DNA from: Amycolatopsis pithecellobii
GTDB lineage: Bacteria; Actinomycetota; Actinomycetes; Mycobacteriales; Pseudonocardiaceae
Length of the DNA stretch: 64,000 bases
NCBI RefSeq assembly: GCF_009707865.1
Contig: NZ_WMBA01000011.1
Coordinates: forward strand, 1-64,000
Direction of reading: 5' to 3'
Part shown: positions 8,493-16,412 of the stretch, piece by piece
Layout of the letters: each line of letters begins with the position of its first letter
Position numbering within the stretch: the first letter of the stretch is position 1
Notes under the pieces: model-generated
The model's database searches: none
Seen by the model: only the letters and a program-made list of their open reading frames with translations
What the model was told of the DNA's origin: nothing
Translations under genes and position numbers: made by a program

Positions 8493-8786
8493 TCAGTCCG
8501 ACGACGGCAGTGGCTTGGTCGGTACCAGTTCGAGGGGATTCCCGTTGGCCAGCACGGGAAGCCCTCCCGGGGCCGTACACAGGACCTCGAGTCCACCGGT
8601 CGGGTCCCAGTAGCGACGTCCCATTTCCAGGCCGCCGTTCGTGGCTGGCTCGCCACCGTCCACAGCGGACTCCCCCATGGGTTGTCCGCCGCAGGTCAGG
8701 TCGGTGTGCACGGTTGGGGCCCGTACCACGATGACTCCTGTTGAGTCGACTTTGCTGTAGAGGGCTCTTCCTGGAGCTAGTTCCAC
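8493..8786 (-). CDS. Small conserved protein found with acyl-CoA metabolism genes
   Basis: This 97-residue protein has a GTG start and AAAGG about 12 bp upstream. It contains V-V-R-A-P near residue 20, D-L-T-C-G-G-Q-P-M near 30, a G-R-R-Y-W-D segment, E-V-L-C-T-A-P-G-G and ends in K-P-L-P-S-S-D. I recall similar ~90-residue proteins beside acyl-CoA ligases and dehydrogenases in mycobacteria and relatives, with no assigned function. Two cysteines are present. It lies between the CoA-transferase and the permease genes, with 16 and 41 bp gaps. A longer reading from 9038 is possible but would sit wholly inside the CoA-transferase gene. Confidence 0.72.
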   Translation of the reverse strand: MELAPGRALYSKVDSTGVIVVRAPTVHTDLTCGGQPMGESAVDGGEPATNGGLEMGRRYWDPTGGLEVLCTAPGGLPVLANGNPLELVPTKPLPSSD

Positions 8787-8802
8787 GTGTGTGTCTGCCT
8801 TT

Positions 8803-10101
8803 CTAGCGGTGATCGGGGGCGGTTTGTTCGGTGCGTGCGCGTCCGGCCGCGGACTCGAACACCGCCCCGGATCGGACCAGCTCGTCGAATTGGCCCTGCT
8901 CCATGCCCAGGATGTTCGCCAGTACCTCTCGACTGTGCTGGCCCATCTCGGGCGCTGGTCCCCGCACGGAGGCGTTGGCGTCGGAGAACTTGAACGGTGG
9001 CTGGACCATCGTGACCGGACCGAGCCCGGGATAGTCAACCTCGCCGAAGGTGCCTCGCTCAGCGAAGTAGGGGTGGTTCAGCATGTCCATTTGGGACAGG
9101 ACCGGTGCACAGAGAACGCGCTCGGCGTCGAACAGGGTCAGCGCGACGTCCCGGGAGGGCAACGATTCCAGCCACTCCTCGATGGCGGCCACCACGTCGG
9201 CAGTATGGACGACCCGGTCTGCGTCGGTGCGGTAACGCGGGTCATCGATCATGTCCAGCCGGCCGATGAGCTGCGCCACCCGCCCCCACGGACTGTCCGG
9301 TCCTTCGCCGTAGGCCTGAATCGAGAGGTATCCATCTTTCGCCTTGAGGGGGCCCATCGGGGATTGGTAGCTGTTCTGGGCGCCATTTCGGGCCCCGAGT
9401 TGTCGACCGGTCATCGCGGTATAGGGAAGCGACGTGCAATCGAGGTATGCGACGGATTCGACCATGGCGAGGTCGACGTACTGGCCTTCGCCCGTCGTGT
9501 TGCGGCCCACCAGCGCGGCAAGAATCGCCGACACGCCCACCATGGAGGTGATCGTGTCCGCGATCCCGCCACCGATCGCGTACGGGTAGCCATCACGTTC
9601 ACCCGTCAGCCAACTCAAACCACTCATCGCCTGCGCAATGGGATCCGAGCACGGCTTTGTCGTATCCCCGTTCAGGCCCGCCTGCCCGAAGCCACTCATC
9701 GAACACATCACGATCCGGGAGTTGATGCGCTTCAACTCCTCATACGTCAGACCAAGACTCTGCATCACGCGGGGTGTCATGTTTTCCACGACCACATCAC
9801 AAGAGGCCACCAGTTGCCGGATCAACTCCAGTCCCTGCGCGGACTTCAGGTTGATCGCCAGGCTCTTCTTGCCCGCATTCACGTGCGCGAACAACTGGTC
9901 ACTCTGGTTGTCCGCGAGCATCCGATCACGACGAAACCTCGTGCCATCGGGATCGAATTCCTGCCCGTCAAAACGTTTCCGCGGCCACTCGACATGGATC
10001 ACCTCCGCTCCCAGGTCGCACAAAACCCGGGTACAGAACGGCCCGACAGCCGCCAAAGTAAAATCGAGAACCCGGATGCCGGCCAACAGGTCAGTGCTCA
10101 T
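8803..10101 (-). CDS. CaiB/BaiF-type (class III) acyl-CoA:carboxylate CoA-transferase
   Basis: This 432-residue protein moves CoA from a donor thioester to a carboxylic acid, which activates the substrate without ATP. The start RVLDFTLAAVGPF and the segment GAEVIHVEWP are typical, and the active-site Asp lies in EGQYVDLAMVES. GAGAAGG precedes the ATG by 6 bp. The gene overlaps the end of the DUF35 gene by 11 bp. In cluster 1 it takes the place of the ATP-dependent ligase of cluster 2. Substrate unknown. Confidence 0.92.
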   Translation of the reverse strand: MSTDLLAGIRVLDFTLAAVGPFCTRVLCDLGAEVIHVEWPRKRFDGQEFDPDGTRFRRDRMLADNQSDQLFAHVNAGKKSLAINLKSAQGLELIRQLVASCDVVVENMTPRVMQSLGLTYEELKRINSRIVMCSMSGFGQAGLNGDTTKPCSDPIAQAMSGLSWLTGERDGYPYAIGGGIADTITSMVGVSAILAALVGRNTTGEGQYVDLAMVESVAYLDCTSLPYTAMTGRQLGARNGAQNSYQSPMGPLKAKDGYLSIQAYGEGPDSPWGRVAQLIGRLDMIDDPRYRTDADRVVHTADVVAAIEEWLESLPSRDVALTLFDAERVLCAPVLSQMDMLNHPYFAERGTFGEVDYPGLGPVTMVQPPFKFSDANASVRGPAPEMGQHSREVLANILGMEQGQFDELVRSGAVFESAAGRARTEQTAPDHR

Positions 10102-10582
10102 CGTTTGCCTTCTCACGATCGGAATAAGACACCGGCCGGAACCGGGGCACGGTCACATCGTCGGAGACGTCGTCCCACACAACCTCGACCGGGAGACCGG
10201 GCCGTAACTGGTCGTTGTCGATATCGAGCACATTGCTCGTGATGAGCGCACCACCACAGTCATCGAGTTCGATGACTGTGGTGTTATACGGCACCGCTGA
10301 CGCCGTCCCGGCCTGGATCGCACGAGGCGTCACCGTCCATGTGTAGACCCGCCCCCGCCCCGCCGACTCGACCCACGTGGTCTCCCACGACTGGCAGCAA
10401 TGACACAGTGGAACAGGCGCAAAACGATACTCACCACACCGCGCGCACTGCTGCACCACCAACCGATGCTCCCGGCACCCCTCCCAGAACGGCAGCGTGT
10501 CCGGATCATCCACGCGCGGCCGGGCCATCTGTTCATCAAAGATCAGCACAATGGGATTCCTTCCCCGCTCACCGCGGCTCAT
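10091..10582 (-). CDS. DUF35 OB-fold protein with zinc ribbon (thiolase partner)
   Basis: This 163-residue protein has a rubredoxin-like zinc ribbon, CARC followed by CHCC, near residues 46 and 59, and then an OB-fold (YTWTVTPR, VIELDDCGGALI). DUF35 proteins bind thiolase-superfamily partners; in steroid catabolism such a domain pairs with the aldolase Ltp2. The neighbouring upstream gene encodes just such a thiolase-like protein and overlaps this one by 14 bp. ATG 10528 is an alternative start that gives a length closer to homologues. Confidence 0.88.
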   Translation of the reverse strand: MSRGERGRNPIVLIFDEQMARPRVDDPDTLPFWEGCREHRLVVQQCARCGEYRFAPVPLCHCCQSWETTWVESAGRGRVYTWTVTPRAIQAGTASAVPYNTTVIELDDCGGALITSNVLDIDNDQLRPGLPVEVVWDDVSDDVTVPRFRPVSYSDREKANDEH

Positions 10583-11753
10583 TCGCCAGAATCAGCGCAC
10601 TGGACGGCATCGCACCAGGACCGGCCGTCACCAGACAGGTAGACGCCCCCGCCACCTGCGAGGTCGACGTGCCACGCAACTGCCGCACACCCTCGACCAA
10701 ATTGTTGAAGCCGTGAATATAGGCCTCCGCGAGCCCACCACCCGCCGTATTGATCGGAACCTCACCATCAGGCCAGCCAACACTGCCCGACTCAACAAAC
10801 GGACCACTCTCACCCCGGCCACAAAAACCAAAATCCTCCAGTGCCATCATGCCCTGACCCGTGAAAGTCTCGAAAATCTGCGCAACATCCATATCGCTGG
10901 GGCCCAGCCCGGCGCGACGATATAGATCCTCAGCAATCTCGACAAAACCAGCCGTATTGAAACGCGACTGGTGCCGCACCTGCGTGTACAGATGATTCGA
11001 GGGACCACTACCCTCCGCCGCCGCCACCACAAACGCAGGCTTATGCGGCAGCCCTGCCGCCCGCTCCGCACCGGTGATGACCACCGCACAAGCCCCGTCA
11101 GCCTCCTGAGTACAGTCATACAAACGGTAAGGATCAGCCACCACCCGACTCGACTGATGATCCTCCACAGTAATCGGCCGACCATAATGAATCGCATTGG
11201 GATTACGCTGCGCGTTCCGATTCTGATTCACCGCATACGCACCGAACTGCTCACTCGTCGTACCGAAATCAATCATATGCCGCCGCGCATGCATCGCATA
11301 GAACTGCGCCGGGACGGTGACCCCGAACGGGAACAGGAAACTCTTCCGGAAGAACCCGTTGTCATCCTCGGCACTGATCTCAGGGCTATTCCCAAGGTAA
11401 AGCCGCCCACTCAGCGACCGGTAGGCGACCACCGTGTCCGCCACCCCCGCGTGGATCGCCATGGCTGCGTGGTGGACCACGCCGGCCAGTCCCTCGCCAC
11501 CGCCCGGATAACGGTCCATGAACGTCGTCTTCTCGACGCCCAGCGTCTCCGCCAGGGTGTAGGGATCAGTGGACTCCACCCCGTAGGTCACGAAACCATC
11601 GACATCTGTCGGCCGCACGCCCGCATCCGCGCACGCACCCAGCGTGGCTTCAATCGCCAGAGAGAACGCGCTGCGACCACTCGCTCCAGGCTTCGTGAAC
11701 GCCGTCTGACCGATCCCGACAATGGCCACCTTGTTTCTCAAAGCCCAACTCAT
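10569..11753 (-). CDS. Thiolase-superfamily (lipid-transfer/Ltp2-like) protein
   Basis: This 394-residue protein has the thiolase fold, starting KVAIVGIGQTAF and ending in the family block INTAGGGLAEAYIHGFNN. Where true thiolases carry the nucleophilic Cys it reads YPGGGEGLAGVV, and the C-terminal CxG motif is replaced by LVTAGPG. It is therefore unlikely to be a standard thiolase and resembles Ltp2-type retro-aldolases. The overlapping DUF35 gene supports a two-protein complex. I chose ATG 11753 because the 16 extra residues before it are unlike the family. Confidence 0.87.
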   Translation of the reverse strand: MSWALRNKVAIVGIGQTAFTKPGASGRSAFSLAIEATLGACADAGVRPTDVDGFVTYGVESTDPYTLAETLGVEKTTFMDRYPGGGEGLAGVVHHAAMAIHAGVADTVVAYRSLSGRLYLGNSPEISAEDDNGFFRKSFLFPFGVTVPAQFYAMHARRHMIDFGTTSEQFGAYAVNQNRNAQRNPNAIHYGRPITVEDHQSSRVVADPYRLYDCTQEADGACAVVITGAERAAGLPHKPAFVVAAAEGSGPSNHLYTQVRHQSRFNTAGFVEIAEDLYRRAGLGPSDMDVAQIFETFTGQGMMALEDFGFCGRGESGPFVESGSVGWPDGEVPINTAGGGLAEAYIHGFNNLVEGVRQLRGTSTSQVAGASTCLVTAGPGAMPSSALILANEPR

Positions 11754-11906
11754 CTCGCCCACCCCATGTCTACCAGCGTCAAAAACAAACCCCTTTCCCA
11801 TGGCGGCAGGCCGAATACGGAGGGCCGATAGAGGTCAAAATCTGCGCCCTCGCCACAGAAATTGTCGCCTGGGTGCAACGCGCGATCGCCGAACGAAAAA
11901 TTGACG

Positions 11907-12890
11907 CTAATGCAGGCGGACATATTTCACCACCCGCTTGCCGTCGACGTTCCGGTTGACATATACCGACCCGCTCGAGTCGACCCAGAGATCGTGACCG
12001 CCGAAGAGTTGATGGCGCCCACTGGAAATCGGCCCGTCCCCGGCGTCCAAGCGCGCCAATACCCCGCCGTCCTGGTCGAGGATCGTACAGACCGACGGCC
12101 CCGCGCACTCGGCGACGTACAGCCTCCGATCGGCGCTCATGAACAGGTCACAGGGCATCATGAAATCGGGCCAGATCTCGAGTGGCCGGCCGTCCGGACT
12201 GAAGACCTGGATCCGGTCGTTCTCGCGGTCCGCGACGTAGACTCGTTCTTCGTCGGCCCAGATTCCGTGCGGCAAATGCAGCTGCCCGGCGCCGCCCTTT
12301 CCTGGTTCGCCGAACGACGAAATCAGCTTGCCGTCGGGAGCGTAGCGATGGATCCGGGCGTTCCCGTAGCCGTCGCTGATGTACACGCTGCCGTCAGGCG
12401 CCACCGCGACATCGGTCGGCAGGCACATCGGCGGATGCGCGCTCGGCGGGGGCGCGTCGAGCCATTGCAGCTGCACGCCGTTCCAATCCGGATTCGACGC
12501 CACGTCACGAAGCCCGAAAGTCTGAATCAACCGCCCGTCCAGATCGCACTTGAGCACGACGTGGCAGGCAAGGACGCAGAAGTAGAGGTTCTGCTCCTCG
12601 TCGATGAACAAGCCGTGGGCACTGCGCAGGACTGAGTCGGTCCAGGCATGTGGGTGACCGAGCGGGCTGAACAACGCTTCGATGACGTCGTCGTCCCAGG
12701 CGCGCAGGAAGTCGCCATCGGCATTCAGCACGATCATCGGATGATCGGAACGGTTGTAAAGGTAGACGTTGTCGGCGGCATCAGTGACGATCGCGGCTTG
12801 GCCGAGTACCCAACCGTCCGGAAGTTTCGCCCAGTCGTCGTGGATCTCGAACTGGAATTCACCGCTACCGGTACGAGAATATGTCACCAT
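11907..12890 (-). CDS. NHL-repeat / SMP-30-like beta-propeller protein
   Basis: This 327-residue protein is built of NHL-type repeats, for example TDVAVAPDGSVYISDGYGNARIHRY and VYVADRENDRIQVFSPDG, expected to form a six-bladed propeller. No signal peptide is visible, so it is probably cytosolic. Relatives are annotated as peptidyl-amidating-lyase-like or lactonase-like. In cluster 1 a lactone or ester hydrolysis role is possible, but no catalytic residues can be assigned. It is separated by 153 bp from the thiolase-like gene and 27 bp from the cupin gene; the 153-bp gap shows nothing clear. Confidence 0.8.
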   Translation of the reverse strand: MVTYSRTGSGEFQFEIHDDWAKLPDGWVLGQAAIVTDAADNVYLYNRSDHPMIVLNADGDFLRAWDDDVIEALFSPLGHPHAWTDSVLRSAHGLFIDEEQNLYFCVLACHVVLKCDLDGRLIQTFGLRDVASNPDWNGVQLQWLDAPPPSAHPPMCLPTDVAVAPDGSVYISDGYGNARIHRYAPDGKLISSFGEPGKGGAGQLHLPHGIWADEERVYVADRENDRIQVFSPDGRPLEIWPDFMMPCDLFMSADRRLYVAECAGPSVCTILDQDGGVLARLDAGDGPISSGRHQLFGGHDLWVDSSGSVYVNRNVDGKRVVKYVRLH

Positions 12891-12917
12891 GAAACCTCCA
12901 GCCTGCCGATTCGTCGG

Positions 12918-13448
12918 CTAGGCGAAGTCGTCGTGGTCAACACCGATAATGACGGCCACCATAACCGCCGGCACGTCGCCGTTATTGATCCACCGGTGCT
13001 TTGTCCCATTCTGGATGATCGTGTTGCCTGCCTTCACGGTCTTGCTGGCGCCATCGTCGAGTTCGAGGGTGAGCTCCCCGGACAGGACCATCATGAGGTC
13101 GATGCTGGCCGTCTTGTGCATCCCGGCGCCTTCGGGAAAATCAGCATCGAAACCGTAACGCATCGGCCGCCGCGGAGTAAAAGTGCCCGACGCCGGCTCC
13201 GGCACCGGGGCTGCGCCATTCGGCGGCGTCGTGATCTTCAAAAAACGAAACCCGCCCGTGCGCGGGAAGTACTCGTCTTCAACGGCAGGCTCAGAACCGT
13301 CGTCCGGCAGGTGTACACCTTTGTAGTCGCCGGCCCAAATCTGGTAAATAATAGGGCCACCACCCCCGTCGTGCTCAAGTTCCACGTCGCTGGCAAAAAC
13401 AGCCTTGCCCTCCGCGTTGTGACCAGTAGCTACTCGTCTTATCGTCAT
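12918..13448 (-). CDS. Cupin-domain protein
   Basis: This 176-residue protein has a single C-terminal cupin barrel. The first motif is GMHKTASIDLMMVLSGELTLELDDG near residue 110 and the second GNTIIQNGTKHRWINNG. The metal positions read H...D and H rather than the full HxH...E...H set, so metal binding and catalysis are uncertain. The N-terminal half is rich in Gly and Pro. The ATG at 13448 follows GAGGGAG by 6 bp. It probably belongs to the cluster 1 operon. Confidence 0.8.
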   Translation of the reverse strand: MTIRRVATGHNAEGKAVFASDVELEHDGGGGPIIYQIWAGDYKGVHLPDDGSEPAVEDEYFPRTGGFRFLKITTPPNGAAPVPEPASGTFTPRRPMRYGFDADFPEGAGMHKTASIDLMMVLSGELTLELDDGASKTVKAGNTIIQNGTKHRWINNGDVPAVMVAVIIGVDHDDFA

Positions 13449-13537
13449 GTTGAGCTCCCTCATGCGCTGATCGACACCACGGCGCCGCACGACTCGGTCT
13501 CGCGCCGACGCCGAGATCTCCCGGACCGGGACAAGTA

Positions 13538-14269
13538 CTAGGTATGAGCGCCACCATTGATGTGCAAGACGGCTCCGGTAATAAATCCGGCGCGCTCTGA
13601 AGCGAGGAACTCGATCGCATCAGCGACTTCTTCGGCCGTACCCATGCGGCCCATCGGATTCCCGGCTGCCCTGGCCCGAATGGCCTCGGTTGCCGCGGCC
13701 AGCATTGGTGTATCGATAGCGCCCGGGGCCACGACGTTGGCCGTAATGCCCAACGGACCCACCTCTCGGCACAACGACTTGGCGAATCCGATCATCGCGG
13801 CCTTCGCCGCCGAGTAATGCGGACTCGTGCCGCCCGTGGCTGCCATCGAAGATACGAGAACAATACGACCGTAGTGATGGGCCGCCATGAAATCGATACA
13901 CGATTGAGCCACATTGAATGCGCCCCGGGCGTGTACGGCCAGCATACGATCCCACTGCTCGGACTTGATATCCCGAATTCCCAGGAAATCCTGATAACCA
14001 CCGGAGGCCACGGCGACGTCAATGCGCCCGAAATGCGCGCCGGCCGCGCCGATCTCGCGGGCGACCTCATCCGCATCGGCAACATCGAATTGATGCGCCT
14101 GTGCGCGGCCACCGGAGTCGCGGATCACAGCGGCGGTTCGTTCGGCCGCCTCACCATCGAGATCACAGACCGCGACCCGCATGGTTCGAGCCAACGTCAA
14201 GGCCGTCTGGCGGCCGATACCGCTGCCGCCACCGGTGACGACGGCAACCCGGTCGCTTGAGTCGCTCAT
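13538..14269 (-). CDS. Short-chain dehydrogenase/reductase (SDR)
   Basis: This 243-residue classical SDR has TGGGSGIG near residue 14, VSSMAATGG and the Tyr-x3-Lys pair in HYSAAKAAM, so the catalytic residues are in place. The usual NNAG motif is replaced by ASGG (VAVASGGYQ), an uncommon change at the fourth strand. It is the first gene of cluster 1 and faces the divergent XRE regulator at 14431. The 161-bp gap should hold both promoters. Substrate unknown; an alcohol formed in the cluster's pathway is the simplest guess. Confidence 0.88.
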   Translation of the reverse strand: MSDSSDRVAVVTGGGSGIGRQTALTLARTMRVAVCDLDGEAAERTAAVIRDSGGRAQAHQFDVADADEVAREIGAAGAHFGRIDVAVASGGYQDFLGIRDIKSEQWDRMLAVHARGAFNVAQSCIDFMAAHHYGRIVLVSSMAATGGTSPHYSAAKAAMIGFAKSLCREVGPLGITANVVAPGAIDTPMLAAATEAIRARAAGNPMGRMGTAEEVADAIEFLASERAGFITGAVLHINGGAHT

Positions 14270-14430
14270 GCCACACCGCGTAGGGAGATCGCCCCGGACG
14301 GGCTTACGATAACCGTGGTGTCTGTCATGGCTCACACGATGACCCGTGTTCATGGGCGGGCGGGAGCTACTGCTCTTCCCGGTAACGGCAGTACCTCCCA
14401 GCACGCCGCCGCACGACCTATGGTGGTCGT

Positions 14431-15315
14431 GTGACCGACCGCGCGAGGAATGAGCACGCCGACGAGGTGCGGGAGTTCCTCAGTAGCCATCGCGCCCGCA
14501 TCACGCCTCAGCAGGCAGGGCTGCCTGCCCTCAACGTGAAACGACGGGTAACCGGGTTGCGCCGGGAGGAGGTGGCACTGCTGGCCGGCATGAGCATCGA
14601 CTATTACATCCGTCTTGAGCGCGGGAACTTGAGCGGCGTCTCGGACTCGGTGCTGGACTCCTTGTCCCACGCACTCCAGCTCGACGATGCCGAGCGGGCC
14701 CACCTTTACGACCTGGCCCGCGCGACCAGGGCGTCCGAGCGCCGATCACCCGCCGCGAGCGGGCGGATCCGACCGGTGGTTCTGCGGATGCTCGACGCGA
14801 TGATCGACCTGCCGGCCTTCATCCACAACGGGCGGTTCGACATCCTCGCCGCCAACTCTCTCGGCCAGGCTGTGCATGCCCCGGTCTACGATTCCCCGTT
14901 GTTCGCGCAACGTAGTCCGGTCAACATCGCGCGGTTCCTGTTCCTCGATCCTGGTTCCGCCGTTTTCTGGCCCGAGCGGGAGAAGGCGGCCAGCGACACG
15001 GTCGCGTTCTTGCGCACCGAGACCGGCCGCTCGCCGCGCGACAAGGGCCTGACAGACCTGATCGGCGAGCTCTCCACCAATAGCGCCGAGTTCGCCCAGC
15101 TATGGGCCAGGCACGACGTGAAATTCCACCGCTCCGGCGTGAAGCAACTCCACCACCCGGTCGTCGGGGACCTGGCCCTGCCCTACGAAGCCCTCGATCT
15201 GCCCGCTGACCCCGGGCTCCACATCAGCGTCTTCTCGCCCGAGCCCGACTCACCCGCGCGCCAGGCGCTCGACCTTCTGGCCAGCTGGAGTGCCCCGGCC
15301 CGGCACCTCAAGTAA
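14431..15315 (+). CDS. XRE-family regulator with MmyB-like ligand-binding domain
   Basis: This 294-residue regulator has an N-terminal helix-turn-helix (RRVTGLRREEVALLAGMSIDYYIRLERG, residues about 35-62) and a C-terminal MmyB-type ligand-binding domain. Such proteins bind fatty-acid-like or aromatic ligands and usually control the divergent neighbour. Here that is the SDR starting cluster 1. The GTG start has no clear Shine-Dalgarno sequence, so a leaderless mRNA is possible. Confidence 0.9.
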   Translation: MTDRARNEHADEVREFLSSHRARITPQQAGLPALNVKRRVTGLRREEVALLAGMSIDYYIRLERGNLSGVSDSVLDSLSHALQLDDAERAHLYDLARATRASERRSPAASGRIRPVVLRMLDAMIDLPAFIHNGRFDILAANSLGQAVHAPVYDSPLFAQRSPVNIARFLFLDPGSAVFWPEREKAASDTVAFLRTETGRSPRDKGLTDLIGELSTNSAEFAQLWARHDVKFHRSGVKQLHHPVVGDLALPYEALDLPADPGLHISVFSPEPDSPARQALDLLASWSAPARHLK

Positions 15316-15325
15316 CACCAGCAGG

Positions 15326-15340
15326 GGTGGTATGACCACC
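15326..15340. terminator. Small hairpin between convergent genes
   Basis: GGTGGT at 15326-15331 pairs with ACCACC at 15335-15340 around ATG. It lies between the stops of the XRE gene and the alcohol dehydrogenase gene, where transcription from both sides must end. Confidence 0.4.
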
Positions 15341-15341
15341 G

Positions 15342-16379
15342 TCAGGCAGACGGCACCAGGATGGCGCGGCCCCGCACCCGGTTCGACGCGAGGTCTTCGA
15401 ACGCCTCTGCCGCCGCGTCGAGCGGGTAGCGCCGGGTGTGCAGGGCTACCTTGCCGGATTCGGCGAGCGCCATCAGCTCAACGAGCTCGCTGTAGGTACC
15501 GACCATGTTCCCGACCACGTTCTTCTCCTGGCCGACCAGGGCCATAGTGGGGATCCGCAGCTCGCCCCCATACCCCACCACGAACAGGGAGCCACCCGCG
15601 GCGGTCATGGACCACGCATCGCTTTCCGCGCCCTGCTCGGCGACGAAATCGAACACGACGTCCGCGCCCTGCCCACCGGTGAGATCCAGGACCGCGTCAA
15701 CCGGGTTGTCACCGTCAGAACGGACGCTCGAGTGCGCGCCGAGTTCGGCGGCGAGTGCGAGTGCGTCCGGGTCCCGATCGACGACGATGATCCTCGTCGC
15801 GGTCAGCTCAGCCAGAACCTGGATGCCGATGTGCCCGAGTCCGCCGGCGCCCTGAACGACCGCCGTGCTGCCGGGCGGCAGCAGCGGGATCGCCTTACGC
15901 ACCGCGTGGTAGGCGGTGAGCCCGGCGTCGGCCAAGGCGGCGACCTCCGCGGGCTCGGTGGTGGCATCGAGGCGGACACACGCCCGCGCACTCGTGCGTA
16001 CGTACTCGGCCATCCCACCGTCCTGATCGGACACTCCGGGGAACGTACCGGCGGCACACCCCATGTCCCGGCCCGACCGGCAGGCCAGGCACTGCCCGCA
16101 GGACGGTTGCGGATGCAGGATCACGGTGTCGCCGACCGCGACATTGGTGACCCCGGAGCCGACCGCCTGCACCCAGCCGGCGTTTTCGTGCCCCAAGGTG
16201 TAGGGCAGCCGGGGGTTCATCGCCCCGGCCCACTGTCCCTCGATGATGTGCAGGTCGGTCCGGCACACCCCGGCGCCCCCGACCCGGACGATCACGTCCA
16301 GCGGACTCGCCAGGGCCGGATCCGGCACTTCCTCGATGACGGGCTGCTTGTGGTAGTCGTGCAGGCGTACAGCCTTCAT
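15342..16379 (-). CDS. Zinc-dependent NAD(P) alcohol dehydrogenase
   Basis: This 345-residue MDR alcohol dehydrogenase has the catalytic zinc residues in GVCRTDLH and LGHENAGWV. The structural zinc ligands are the four cysteines in CGQCLACRSGRDMGC. The cofactor turn is QGAGGLGHIG. All zinc ligands are present, so it should be active. It is the last gene of the minus-strand aromatic cluster, 33 bp after the MFS gene, and probably oxidises an alcohol to an aldehyde in that pathway. Confidence 0.93.
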   Translation of the reverse strand: MKAVRLHDYHKQPVIEEVPDPALASPLDVIVRVGGAGVCRTDLHIIEGQWAGAMNPRLPYTLGHENAGWVQAVGSGVTNVAVGDTVILHPQPSCGQCLACRSGRDMGCAAGTFPGVSDQDGGMAEYVRTSARACVRLDATTEPAEVAALADAGLTAYHAVRKAIPLLPPGSTAVVQGAGGLGHIGIQVLAELTATRIIVVDRDPDALALAAELGAHSSVRSDGDNPVDAVLDLTGGQGADVVFDFVAEQGAESDAWSMTAAGGSLFVVGYGGELRIPTMALVGQEKNVVGNMVGTYSELVELMALAESGKVALHTRRYPLDAAAEAFEDLASNRVRGRAILVPSA

Positions 16380-16412
16380 TGGCGCTCCTCGCGGGTGACG
16401 ATTGTGAGCGGA

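Noticed and set aside
8791-10242. Plus-strand frame opposite the CoA-transferase
   Set aside because: Antisense shadow of a CaiB-type gene with full active-site motifs.
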